Assembly: GCF_003236305.1 (NCBI RefSeq)
Contig: NZ_POTX01000011.1
Location: 1-53,055 of the forward strand
Direction: 5' to 3'
Length of the DNA: 53,055 bases
From: Micromonospora endophytica
GTDB lineage: Bacteria; Actinomycetota; Actinomycetes; Mycobacteriales; Micromonosporaceae
Shown here piece after piece: positions 17,781 through 26,021 of this stretch; the first letter of the stretch is position 1; every line of letters begins with the position of its first letter. The position numbers were made by a program, and so were the translations under genes. The notes beneath the pieces are model-generated. The model searched no databases. It was not told the origin of the DNA and was given only the letters and a program-made list of their open reading frames with translations.

Positions 17781-19348
17781 CCGCCGGCACCCCCACCGAC
17801 CATGGCGGCCTACGGTTCGGGTACGGCACCAACGGGTTCGCCAACCACCGCCTCGACGACGCGCTCGCGGTCATCGCCGACCTCGGTTACACAGGCGTGG
17901 CGCTGACCCTGGACCACGACCACCTCGACCCGTTCGCGCCGGAGCTGGCCCGCCGGGTCGACGCCGTGGGCCGCCGCCTCGCCGCGCTGGGTCTCGCGGT
18001 GGTGATCGAGACCGGGGCCCGGTACCTGCTCGACCCGTGGCACAAGCACGCACCGACGCTGCTGCACGACGACCCGGCCCGCCGGGTGGAGTTCCTGCGC
18101 CGCGCCGTGCGGATCGGCGCCGACCTCGGTGCCGAGGCGGTCTCGTTCTGGGCCGGGGTCCGGCCCGACGACGTCCCGCCGGCCGTGGCCTGGGAGCGCC
18201 TGGTGGCCGGCTGCGCCACGGTGGTCGAGGAGGCCGAGAACGCCGGCGTGACCCTGGGCTTCGAGCCCGAGCCGGGGATGCTCGTCGAGGACATCGCGGG
18301 TTGGCGTCGGCTGCACGCCGCCCTGGGACGGCCGACCACCCTGGGTCTCACCCTCGACATCGGACACTGCCGTTGCCTGGAGCCGCAGCCGGTGCCGGAC
18401 TGCGTCCGGGACGTGGGCCAGCACCTGGTCAACGTGCAGATCGACGACATGCGGCGGGACGTGCACGAGCACCTGGAATTCGGCACCGGTGAGATCGACT
18501 TCCCGCCGGTGCTGGCCGCGCTGCGCGAGGTCGGCTACGCCGGGCTGGTCGCTGTCGAACTGCCCCGGCACTCGCACGCCGCCCCGGCCGTGGCCGCCCG
18601 CTCGCTGGCCTTCCTCCGCGCCGCCGCCGTCGGCGACACCGGTAACGGCGGCACCACTCACGGCGGCACCAGTAACGGCGGCACACGAAGGGTGACAACG
18701 GCCATGACACCTGACGCACTCCGGGCGGCGCTTGCGGACGTACCCGATCCGGCCTGGCTGACGGCGGCGCTGCACGCTGTCGCGGCGCAGCCGGCGGCGA
18801 TCAGCCGATACTTCCCGGCCGCCGGCCGGCGTTGTGGCCGGGCCGACCTGCCCGACCTGCCCGGTTGGACGGCCGACGAGGCGGCGCGCGCGCTGCTGCT
18901 GGCCACCCTGCCAGCCGAGCACGCCGAGCAGGCCGAGACGCTCTACCGCACCGGCGACGCCGCCGAGAAACGGGCCGTGCTCAAGGCCCTGCCGCTGCTG
19001 CCGGTCGGCGCGGCCGGGGTGCCGCTGCTGCACGACGCGCTGCGCACCAACGACACCCGGCTGATCGCCGCGGCCCTCGGCCCGTACGCCGAACATCTGG
19101 ACCAGGCCACCTGGCGACAGGCCGTGCTCAAGTGCGTCTTCACCGGCGTAGCGCTGGCCGTGCTGGCCGACCTCGACGAACGCGCCGACGCGGAGCTGGC
19201 GGGAATGCTCGCCGCGCTCGCCGCCGAGCGGCACGCCGCCGGCCGGAGCCTGCCCACCGACGCCACCGAGCTGCTGGACCGGCTGACCACCATCGGGCCG
19301 CCGGCCGGGCTGACCGCCACCGGCCAACCGCACTCCAGGGAGGCGTGA
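17777..19348 (+). CDS. Fused TIM-barrel sugar-phosphate isomerase/epimerase and EboA-domain protein
   Basis: 523 residues, two proteins in one frame. Residues 1-285 are an AP-endonuclease-2-like TIM barrel: FGYGTNGFANHRLDDALAVI, VIETGARYLLDP, VTLGFEPEPGMLV, LTLDIGHC and NVQIDDMRRDVHEHLEFG carry the metal-site Glu, Asp and His residues. Residues about 308-523 match the EboA family (WTADEAARALLLATLPAEHA; EKRAVLKALPLLPVG; TGVALAVLADLDERADAELA). Between them is a Gly/Thr-rich linker encoded by three 15-bp repeats at 18640-18684. An ATG at 18704 with GAAGGGTG upstream could also permit separate EboA translation. Elsewhere these are usually separate genes, so fusion or a recently lost stop is notable. 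Start ATGA-overlaps the prenyltransferase gene. Confidence 0.86.
   Translation: MTAGTPTDHGGLRFGYGTNGFANHRLDDALAVIADLGYTGVALTLDHDHLDPFAPELARRVDAVGRRLAALGLAVVIETGARYLLDPWHKHAPTLLHDDPARRVEFLRRAVRIGADLGAEAVSFWAGVRPDDVPPAVAWERLVAGCATVVEEAENAGVTLGFEPEPGMLVEDIAGWRRLHAALGRPTTLGLTLDIGHCRCLEPQPVPDCVRDVGQHLVNVQIDDMRRDVHEHLEFGTGEIDFPPVLAALREVGYAGLVAVELPRHSHAAPAVAARSLAFLRAAAVGDTGNGGTTHGGTSNGGTRRVTTAMTPDALRAALADVPDPAWLTAALHAVAAQPAAISRYFPAAGRRCGRADLPDLPGWTADEAARALLLATLPAEHAEQAETLYRTGDAAEKRAVLKALPLLPVGAAGVPLLHDALRTNDTRLIAAALGPYAEHLDQATWRQAVLKCVFTGVALAVLADLDERADAELAGMLAALAAERHAAGRSLPTDATELLDRLTTIGPPAGLTATGQPHSREA
18640..18684 (+). repeat. Three 15-bp tandem repeats encoding the TIM-EboA linker
   Basis: Three imperfect copies of a unit reading approximately GTAACGGCGGCACCA encode the linker GNGGT-THGGT-SNGGT. 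They keep the two domains in one frame. Slippage in such a repeat could fuse or separate neighbouring genes. Confidence 0.7.
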
Positions 19349-20199
19349 TGCGAATCTTCGACCCGCACATCCACATGACGTCCCGCACCACCGACGACTA
19401 CGAGCGGATGGCCGCCGCGGGCGTGCGGGCGGTGGTGGAACCGGCGTTCTGGCTGGGCCAACCGCGCACCAACGTCGGTTCGTTCACCGACTACTTCGAC
19501 TCGCTCGTCGGCTGGGAGCCGTTCCGGGCCGGGCAGTTCGGGGTGCGCCACCACGCCACCGTCGCGCTCAACCCCAAGGAGGCCAACGACCCGCGCTGCC
19601 GGCCGGTGCTCGACGTGCTGCCCCGCTACCTGGACAAGGACGGCGTGGTCGCGGTGGGGGAGATCGGGTACGACTCGATGACCCCCGAGGAGGACGCCGC
19701 CTTCGCCGCCCAACTCGCCCTGGCCGTGGCGCACGACCTGCCGGCGCTGGTGCACACCCCGCACCGGGACAAGGCCCGTGGCGTCGAGCGCAGCCTCGCG
19801 GTGGTCGCCGAGTCCGGCATCGAACCGGGCCGGGTGGTGCTCGACCACCTCAACGAGGTGACCGTGAAGCAGGTCCGGGACACCGGCTGCTGGCTCGCCT
19901 TCTCCATCTACCCGGACACCAAGATGTCGCCGCCCCGCATGGTCGAGGTGCTCCGGGAGTACGGCACCGAACGGATGCTCGTCAACTCCGCCGCCGACTG
20001 GGGGCGCTCGGATCCGCTGCTCACCCGGGCCACCGGCGAGGCGATGCGGCAGGCCGGGTTCACCGACGAGGACGTCGACCAGGTGCTCTGGCGCAACCCG
20101 GTGGAGTTCTACGGGCAGTCCGGACGGCTCGACCTGAGCGACATCGAGGCACCGGACGCCACCTTCGCCGGCAACTCGATCCTGCGCGGCGGCAGCTGA
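19348..20199 (+). CDS. TatD-family metal-dependent hydrolase (EboB-like)
   Basis: Amidohydrolase-fold TIM barrel, 283 residues. Metal ligands are visible in order: HIH in FDPHIHMTS at the N-terminus, Glu in GVVAVGEIGYDSM near residue 106, His in PALVHTPHRDKARG near 135, His in VVLDHLNEVT near 170, and Asp in LVNSAADWGRSDP near 215. In the ebo cluster this TatD-like protein is named EboB; its substrate is unknown. Its ATG overlaps the previous stop by one base (TGATG), and its own stop overlaps the EboE start in the same way, so the genes are translationally coupled. Confidence 0.9.
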   Translation: MRIFDPHIHMTSRTTDDYERMAAAGVRAVVEPAFWLGQPRTNVGSFTDYFDSLVGWEPFRAGQFGVRHHATVALNPKEANDPRCRPVLDVLPRYLDKDGVVAVGEIGYDSMTPEEDAAFAAQLALAVAHDLPALVHTPHRDKARGVERSLAVVAESGIEPGRVVLDHLNEVTVKQVRDTGCWLAFSIYPDTKMSPPRMVEVLREYGTERMLVNSAADWGRSDPLLTRATGEAMRQAGFTDEDVDQVLWRNPVEFYGQSGRLDLSDIEAPDATFAGNSILRGGS

Positions 20200-21437
20200 T
20201 GCGGCTGCGGCACCCCGGCGGGCGTACCGTGCACCTCGGCTACTGCACCAACGTGCATCCGGCCGAGGACCTCACCGGCATCCTCGACCAGCTCGACAGG
20301 TACGCGGTGCCGGTGCGCGCGGCGCTCGGCACCGACCTGCTCGGCCTGGGTCTGTGGCTGGCCGCCCCGGTCGCCGCCGAGCTGGCCGCCGATCCGCACG
20401 CCCGCCGCCGGTTGCGCACCGAGCTGACCGTACGCGGCCTGGAGGTGGTCACCCTCAACGGTTTCCCGTACGCCTCCTTCCAGGCCCCGGTGGTGAAGGG
20501 CGCGGTCTACCACCCGGACTGGACCACCGCCGACCGGCTGTCGTACACCCTGGACCTGGCCCGGGTGCTTGCCGACCTGCTGCCCGACGACGCCGCCCGG
20601 GGTTCGGTCTCCACCCTGCCGCTGGCCTGGCGGACGCCGTGGGACGGCAGCCGGGCCGATGCCGCCCGTCGCCGGCTCGACCAACTCGCCGCCGGGCTCG
20701 CCGCCGTGCAGCGGGACACCGGCCGGCCGGTGCGGGTCGGGTTCGAGCCGGAACCCGGCTGCGTGGTCGAGAGCAGCGCGCAGGCGGTGGCCGCGTTCTC
20801 CGGAGTGGACGTCGAACGACTCGGCATCTGTCTGGACCTGGCCCACCTCGCCTGTGCCTGGGAGGAGCCGGCCGCCGCCCTGGAGCGGCTGGCCACGGCG
20901 GGCCTGCCGGTGGTCAAGGTGCAGGTCTCCGCCGCGCTGGAGGCGACCGACCCGGCCGGTGACGCCGCCGCGCTGCGGCGCTGGGTCGAGCCCCGCTTCC
21001 TGCACCAGACCCGCACCGCCGACTGCGCCGACGGTGCCGGCGGGGTCGGTTCGGCCGACGGTGCCGGCGGGGAACCGCGGCGGTCTGATCCGGCGGATCC
21101 CCGGTGGGCGGCCGACGACCTGGACGGGGCGCTCGACGCGGCGCTGCCCGGGCCGTGGCGGGTGCACTACCACGTGCCGCTGCACGCCCCGCCCGAGCCG
21201 CCGCTGGGCTCGACCCTGCCGGTGCTGCGCGCCGCGCTGGCCGGGCTGCTCACCGGTCCCGACGCCGGCTGCGACCACTTCGACGTCGAGACGTACACCT
21301 GGGGGGTGCTGCCGGCGGCGCGGCGCCCGCGCACCGACGCGGAGCTGGCCGCCGGGATCGCGGCCGAACTGGCCTTCGCCCGTGACGAACTGGTCGCCCT
21401 CGGGCTGACCCCAACTGCAACGGCGGTGACGGCATGA
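20199..21437 (+). CDS. eboE: Metabolite traffic protein EboE (TIM barrel)
   Basis: 412-residue TIM-barrel protein of the xylose-isomerase-like class called EboE. Characteristic blocks are HLGYCTNVHPAEDLTGILDQ at the N-terminus, GLEVVTLNGFPYASFQAPVV near residue 85, RVGFEPEPGCVVES near 182, LGICLDLAHLACAWEEP near 208 and VVKVQVSAALEA near 240. A short Gly/Asp-rich duplication (DGAGGVGSADGAGGE) near residues 275-290 is a probable loop expansion. In Nostoc the ebo genes were linked to getting a pigment precursor to the periplasm; whether this one catalyses a reaction is unknown. It is coupled to both neighbours. Confidence 0.9.
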   Translation: MRLRHPGGRTVHLGYCTNVHPAEDLTGILDQLDRYAVPVRAALGTDLLGLGLWLAAPVAAELAADPHARRRLRTELTVRGLEVVTLNGFPYASFQAPVVKGAVYHPDWTTADRLSYTLDLARVLADLLPDDAARGSVSTLPLAWRTPWDGSRADAARRRLDQLAAGLAAVQRDTGRPVRVGFEPEPGCVVESSAQAVAAFSGVDVERLGICLDLAHLACAWEEPAAALERLATAGLPVVKVQVSAALEATDPAGDAAALRRWVEPRFLHQTRTADCADGAGGVGSADGAGGEPRRSDPADPRWAADDLDGALDAALPGPWRVHYHVPLHAPPEPPLGSTLPVLRAALAGLLTGPDAGCDHFDVETYTWGVLPAARRPRTDAELAAGIAAELAFARDELVALGLTPTATAVTA

Positions 21438-22819
21438 CCCAGTTGGTGGTGTTGGACGTGGTGGGGCTGACCCCGCGCCTGCTGGCGCACATGCCCCGGC
21501 TGCGTGCGGTGGCGGACGCCGGATTCCGGGCCGAGCTGGGCACGGTGCTGCCGGCGGTGACCTGCTCGGTGCAGTCGACGTTCCTCACCGGGGCGCTCCC
21601 CGCCGAGCACGGCATCGTCGGCAACGGGTGGTACTTCCGCGACCTCGGTGAGGTGCTGCTCTGGCGGCAGCACAACGCGCTCGTCGGTGGCGAGAAGCTG
21701 TGGCAGGCGGCCCGCCGGGTCCGGCCGGACTACACGGTGGCGAACGTCTGCTGGTGGTACGCGATGGGCGCCGACGTCGACTGGACGGTCACCCCGCGCC
21801 CGGTCTACCACGCCGACGGGCGCAAGGAGCCGGACTGCTACACCGATCCGCCGGAACTGCACGACGCGCTCACCGCGCGGCTGGGCACCTTCCCGCTGTT
21901 CACCTACTGGGGGCCGGGCGCGGGAATGCCCTCGTCGCGCTGGATCTGCCGAGCCGCCGAACAGATCCTCGCCGACTCCGCACCCGACCTGACCCTGGTC
22001 TACGTCCCGCACCTGGACTACGACCTGCAACGCTTCGGCCCCTCCTCGCCGCAGGCCGCCGCCGCCGCGGCCGAGCTGGACGGCGTGCTCGCCCCGCTGC
22101 TGGACGCCGCCCAGGCCCGGGACGCCACGGTGGTGGTGCTGTCGGAGTACGGCATCACCGACGTCTCCCAGCCGGTCGACGTGAACCGGCTGCTGCGCGC
22201 CGAGGGGCTGCTGCGGGTGCACACCCAGGCCGGTATGGAGTACCTCGACCCGTGGACGTCGCGGGCGTTCGCGGTCGCCGACCACCAGATCGCCCACGTC
22301 TACGTACGCGACCCGGCGGATGTGCCGGCGGTGGCGAAGCTCTGCGCGGCGCTGCCCGGGGTGGCCGAGGTGCTGGACGCCGCCGGCAAGGCGGCGCACG
22401 GGCTGAACCACGAGCGTGCCGGTGAACTGGTGCTGGTGGCCGAGCCGGATGCCTGGTTCACCTACTACTACTGGCTCGACGACGCTAACGCCCCGGACTT
22501 CGCCCGGCTGGTGGAGATCCACCGCAAGCCCGGGTACGACCCGGCGGAGCTGTTCTTCGACCCGGCCGCGCCGGGCGCGGCGAAACGGCGGGCCGCTGTC
22601 GCGCTGGCCCGCAAGAAACTGGGCATGCGCTATCTGATGAGTGTGGTCGGGCTGGATGCCGGAGCGCGGGCGGTACGGGGGTCGCACGGGCGGTTGCCCG
22701 CCGACCCGGCCGACGCCCCGGTGCTGCTCTGCTCCGACCCGTCGGTGGCCCGGGAGCGGGTGGCCGCCACGGAGGTCAAGGGACTGTTGCTGGAGCTGGC
22801 CGGCCTGACGGGGTCCTGA
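21434..22819 (+). CDS. Nucleotide pyrophosphatase/phosphodiesterase (alkaline phosphatase superfamily, EboF-like)
   Basis: 461 residues of the type I phosphodiesterase/nucleotide pyrophosphatase group. The nucleophile Thr lies in LPAVTCSVQSTFLTG with the GALPAEHGIVGNGW block after it. Further metal-binding residues are in VYVPHLDYDLQRFGP and VVVLSEYGITD, and the late His is in LNHERAGELVLVAEPDAWF. It would hydrolyse a phosphoester or phosphoanhydride. In the ebo cluster the equivalent protein is EboF, proposed to act on a phosphorylated carrier or precursor. There is no signal peptide, so it is cytosolic. Last gene of the cluster, ATGA-coupled to eboE. Confidence 0.88.
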   Translation: MTQLVVLDVVGLTPRLLAHMPRLRAVADAGFRAELGTVLPAVTCSVQSTFLTGALPAEHGIVGNGWYFRDLGEVLLWRQHNALVGGEKLWQAARRVRPDYTVANVCWWYAMGADVDWTVTPRPVYHADGRKEPDCYTDPPELHDALTARLGTFPLFTYWGPGAGMPSSRWICRAAEQILADSAPDLTLVYVPHLDYDLQRFGPSSPQAAAAAAELDGVLAPLLDAAQARDATVVVLSEYGITDVSQPVDVNRLLRAEGLLRVHTQAGMEYLDPWTSRAFAVADHQIAHVYVRDPADVPAVAKLCAALPGVAEVLDAAGKAAHGLNHERAGELVLVAEPDAWFTYYYWLDDANAPDFARLVEIHRKPGYDPAELFFDPAAPGAAKRRAAVALARKKLGMRYLMSVVGLDAGARAVRGSHGRLPADPADAPVLLCSDPSVARERVAATEVKGLLLELAGLTGS

Positions 22820-22831
22820 CGAATGACGCCG

Positions 22832-22857
22832 GACTTTCGATCATATTGACGAAAGTC
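22832..22857. promoter_or_regulatory. Inverted repeat GACTTTCG-N10-CGAAAGTC
   Basis: An 8-bp perfect inverted repeat lies 12 bp after the phosphodiesterase stop and about 200 bp before the secreted dehydrogenase gene. The arms are AT-balanced and there is no U-tract, which favours an operator over a terminator. A related pair, GACTTT-N15-AAAGTC, occurs at 35028-35054 upstream of the ThuA-dehydrogenase fusion. Confidence 0.4.
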
Positions 22858-22887
22858 ATTACCTGGCGGGCGGAAGGTATGGACACA

Positions 22888-22948
22888 TTGACATACCTAA
22901 TTTAATGTCATCGCTAACACTGGCTTGTTTCACGCGAGTGAACCAGTG
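22888..22948 (+). promoter_or_regulatory. Probable promoter and symmetric element before the secreted sugar dehydrogenase
   Basis: TTGACA at 22888-22893 is a perfect -35 hexamer; a weak -10 could be TCGCTA or CGCTAA at about 22911-22917. The -35 is embedded in TGACAT-N10-ATGTCA (22889-22910). Just downstream, CACTGG at 22918-22923 pairs with CCAGTG at 22943-22948 around an inner TTCAC/GTGAA pair, which is either an operator or a leader hairpin. Confidence 0.45.
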
Positions 22949-23057
22949 GTCAGGGCCGACCGGGCACGGTGCCTGACGACATTCCCCCGCTACGGCGTTC
23001 GGCGCGGCGGCGCGCGCCCGCCCTGGCAATTCCTCGTCAGGAAGGGACAGCACTGCA

Positions 23058-25943
23058 ATGTCCACAATGGACTTATCTCGCCCCCGCCGCACGCGGTGGG
23101 GCTCGACCGGCTCGGCGCTGCTGCTGGTCGCCACGGCCGGCACGATCGCCCTCACCGCCGCACCGACGTCGCTCGGCGGACCCGCCCCGGCGCAGGCCCA
23201 CCCCATCGTCGCCTCCGACTTCCAGCAGGTCACCCTCGCCAAGGGGGTCGCCGAGGTCGGTGAGCCGATGACCATCGCGGTGCTGCCGGACCGCTCGGTC
23301 CTGCACACCGCCCGCAACGGCGCCGTCCGCCGCACCGACGCGGCCGGCAACACCTCGGTGATCGGCAACATCCCGGTCTACACCCACGACGAAGACGGCA
23401 TGCAGGGCATCGGGGTCGACCCGAACTTCGCCAGCAACCGGCACATCTTCCTCTACTACGCACCGCCGCTCTCCACCCCCGGCGGTGACGCGCCGGCCAC
23501 CGGTTCCAACTGGTCCGCCTGGCAGGGCGTCAACCGGCTGTCCCGGTTCACCCTGAACTCCGACTTCACCATCAACCAGTCCAGCAAGATCGACATTCTG
23601 GACGTCGCCGCCGACCGGGGCAACTGCTGCCACGCCGGTGGCGACATCGACTTCGACGCGGCCGGCAACCTGTACCTCTCCACCGGCGACGACACCAACC
23701 CCTTCTCCTCCAGCGGGTACTCCCCGCTCGACGAGCGGACCGACCGCAACCCGGCGTACGACGCGCAGCGCAGCGCCGCCAACACCAACGACCTGCGCGG
23801 CAAGATCCTCCGGATCAAGGTCAACGCCGACGGGTCGTACTCGATCCCGGCCGGCAACCTGTTCGCTCCCGGCACCGCGCGGACCCGCCCCGAGATCTAC
23901 GCGATGGGCCTGCGCAACCCGTTCCGGATGAGCGTCGACAAGGCCACCGGCGTCATCTACGTCGGCGACTACGGGCCGGACGCGGGCGCCACCACCAACC
24001 GCGGCCCCAGCGGCCAGGTCGAGTTCAACCGGATCACCGAACCCGGCTTCTACGGCTGGCCGTACTGCACCGGCACCAACACGGCCAACGAGACGTACTC
24101 CGAGTGGAACTTCGCCAACAACACCGCCGGTCCGAAGTACAACTGCACCGGCGGCGCGACGAACAACTCCTTCCGCAACACCGGCCTGACCACCCTGCCG
24201 CCGGCCAAACCCGCCTGGATCCGGTACGCCGGCGACGCGGGCAGCCCGCCGGAGTTCGGCGGCGGCTCCGAGTCGCCGATGGCCGGCCCGGTCTACCGGT
24301 ACGACGCCGCGCTGAACTCGGCCACCAAGTGGCCGCAGAGCTTCGACGGGCAGTTCTTCGCCACCGAGTTCGGCCGGGGCTGGATCAAGCCGATCCACGT
24401 CAACGCCAACGGCTCGATCGCCGGCATCGACGCCTCCTTCCCCTGGAACGGCAAGCAGGTGATGGACTCGGCGTTCGGTCCGGACGGTGCGCTCTACGTG
24501 CTGGACTACGGCACCGGCTACTACAACGGCGACCACAACTCGGCGCTGTACCGCTACGACTACGTCGGCGCCGGCAACAACCGGGCACCGACGGCGGTGG
24601 CCTCGGCCGACAAGACCTCCGGCATCGCCCCGTTGACAGTGAACTTCTCCTCGGCCGGGTCGTCGGACCCGGAGGGCGGGGCGCTCAGCTACTCGTGGGC
24701 GTTCGGCGACGGCACCACCTCGACGGCGGCCAACCCGAGCAAGACGTACACCGTGAACGGCAACTACACCGCCACGCTCACCGTACGCGACCCGCAGGGC
24801 GCCACCGGCACGGCGAGCGTACGGATCGGGGTCGGCAACACCGCGCCGACGGTCACCATCACCAGCCCCGCCAACGGCCAGCTGTTCAGCTTCGGCGACA
24901 CGGTGCCGTTCAGCATCACGGTGACCGACCCGGAGGACGGCACCATCGACTGCACCAAGGTCAAGATGACCTACGTGCTGGGCCACGACAGCCACGGCCA
25001 CCAGATCACCTCGCAGAACGGCTGTTCCGGCTCGATAGTGGTGCCGGTCGACGGTGAGCACGACGACGCCGCCAACATCTTCGGCATCTTCGACGCCGAG
25101 TACACCGATGCCGGCGGCCTGACCACGCACACCCAGCACACCCTCCAGCCGCGCAAACGGCAGGCGGAGCACTACAAGACCTCCTCCGGTGTCGACCCCT
25201 TCGACAAGGCGACCGCCGAGGGCGGCAAGACCGTCGGCAACATCAACAACGGTGACTGGATCGCGTTCGAGCCGTACCGGATCGGCAACGCCACCTCGTT
25301 CAGCGCCCGGGTCTCCTCGGCCGGCTCCGGCGGCACCCTCCAGGTGCGGGCCGGCTCGGCCACCGGCACCGTGCTCGGCTCGGCGACCGTCCCGGTCACC
25401 GGTGGCTGGGACAGCTTCACCACCGTCACCGGCAGCATCAGCAACCCGCCCACCGGCACCACCACGCTCTACCTGACCTTCGCCGGCTCGGGCACCGGTT
25501 TCCTGTACGACCTGGACTCGTTCGCCTTCACCACCGGCTCCACCCCACCGCCGACCGGCGACCGCACCGGCCAGATCACCGGGTTGGCGGGTAAGTGTCT
25601 GGATGTGCGTAACGGTTCGTCGGCGGACGGTACGCAGATCCAGATCTGGTCCTGTAATGGTGCTGCGGCGCAGACGTGGACGGTGACGCCGAATTCGACG
25701 ATCCGGGCGTTGGGCAAGTGCCTGGATGTCAACGGTGCGGGTTCGGCGGACGGTACGAAGATCCAGTTGTGGACCTGTAACGGTGGTGGTGCGCAGGTGT
25801 GGTCGGCGCAGTCGAACGGCACGTTGCGTAACCCGAACTCCGGCAAGTGCCTCGACGTCTCCAACAACAGCTCCGCCGACGGCCAGGCAGTGCATCTCTG
25901 GACCTGCCACACCAACGCCAACCAGCGCTGGGTACTTCCTTGA
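23058..25943 (+). CDS. Secreted PQQ-type glucose/sorbosone dehydrogenase with PKD, CBM6-like and ricin-B modules
   Basis: Extracellular sugar oxidoreductase, 961 residues. A Sec signal peptide ends near PAPAQA (residue 47). Residues about 50-505 form the six-bladed beta-propeller of the glucose/sorbosone dehydrogenase family: AVLPDRSVLHTARNGAVRRT, HDEDGMQGIGVDPNF, DRGNCCHAGGDIDFD, LRGKILRIKVN and YAMGLRNPFRMSVD. A PKD domain follows (507-595, YSWAFGDGTTSTAANPSKTY), then a second Ig-like block starting VTITSPANGQLFSFGD, a CBM6-like domain (about 700-826, GDWIAFEPYRIG) and a ricin-type trefoil (835-961) with three KCLDV/W-C repeats. PQQ use is assumed from the family; no PQQ synthesis genes are in the window. 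The carbohydrate-binding modules suggest action on a polymer or glycoside. Confidence 0.92.
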   Translation: MSTMDLSRPRRTRWGSTGSALLLVATAGTIALTAAPTSLGGPAPAQAHPIVASDFQQVTLAKGVAEVGEPMTIAVLPDRSVLHTARNGAVRRTDAAGNTSVIGNIPVYTHDEDGMQGIGVDPNFASNRHIFLYYAPPLSTPGGDAPATGSNWSAWQGVNRLSRFTLNSDFTINQSSKIDILDVAADRGNCCHAGGDIDFDAAGNLYLSTGDDTNPFSSSGYSPLDERTDRNPAYDAQRSAANTNDLRGKILRIKVNADGSYSIPAGNLFAPGTARTRPEIYAMGLRNPFRMSVDKATGVIYVGDYGPDAGATTNRGPSGQVEFNRITEPGFYGWPYCTGTNTANETYSEWNFANNTAGPKYNCTGGATNNSFRNTGLTTLPPAKPAWIRYAGDAGSPPEFGGGSESPMAGPVYRYDAALNSATKWPQSFDGQFFATEFGRGWIKPIHVNANGSIAGIDASFPWNGKQVMDSAFGPDGALYVLDYGTGYYNGDHNSALYRYDYVGAGNNRAPTAVASADKTSGIAPLTVNFSSAGSSDPEGGALSYSWAFGDGTTSTAANPSKTYTVNGNYTATLTVRDPQGATGTASVRIGVGNTAPTVTITSPANGQLFSFGDTVPFSITVTDPEDGTIDCTKVKMTYVLGHDSHGHQITSQNGCSGSIVVPVDGEHDDAANIFGIFDAEYTDAGGLTTHTQHTLQPRKRQAEHYKTSSGVDPFDKATAEGGKTVGNINNGDWIAFEPYRIGNATSFSARVSSAGSGGTLQVRAGSATGTVLGSATVPVTGGWDSFTTVTGSISNPPTGTTTLYLTFAGSGTGFLYDLDSFAFTTGSTPPPTGDRTGQITGLAGKCLDVRNGSSADGTQIQIWSCNGAAAQTWTVTPNSTIRALGKCLDVNGAGSADGTKIQLWTCNGGGAQVWSAQSNGTLRNPNSGKCLDVSNNSSADGQAVHLWTCHTNANQRWVLP
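25561..25940 (+). repeat. Ricin-B cassette, copy 1 (long direct repeat)
   Basis: About 380 bp that are nearly identical to 27358-27737. Codon use is out of keeping with the host gene: about the first 260 bp use many GGT, GTG and TGT codons (GGTAAGTGTCTGGATGTG), while the last 100 bp revert to C-ending codons. Such near-identity between two different proteins points to recent duplication or gene conversion. Confidence 0.9.
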
Positions 25944-25947
25944 TGAA

Positions 25948-25995
25948 AGGAGGGGCCCCCTGTTAACGCCTAGTGTTGTACAGGGGGCCCCTCCT
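25948..25995. terminator. Perfect 15-bp hairpin, copy 1 of a repeated element
   Basis: AGGAGGGGCCCCCTG at 25948-25962 and its exact complement at 25981-25995, with an 18-base loop beginning TTAACGCCTAG. It starts 5 bp after the dehydrogenase stop and ends 26 bp before the next gene. A diverged copy with the same loop core (TAACGCCT) follows the next gene at 27744-27794. It may act as a terminator or attenuator and also behaves as a dispersed repeat. Confidence 0.7.
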
Positions 25996-26021
25996 AACAC
26001 AACGATCGTTGGGAGAGCGAC

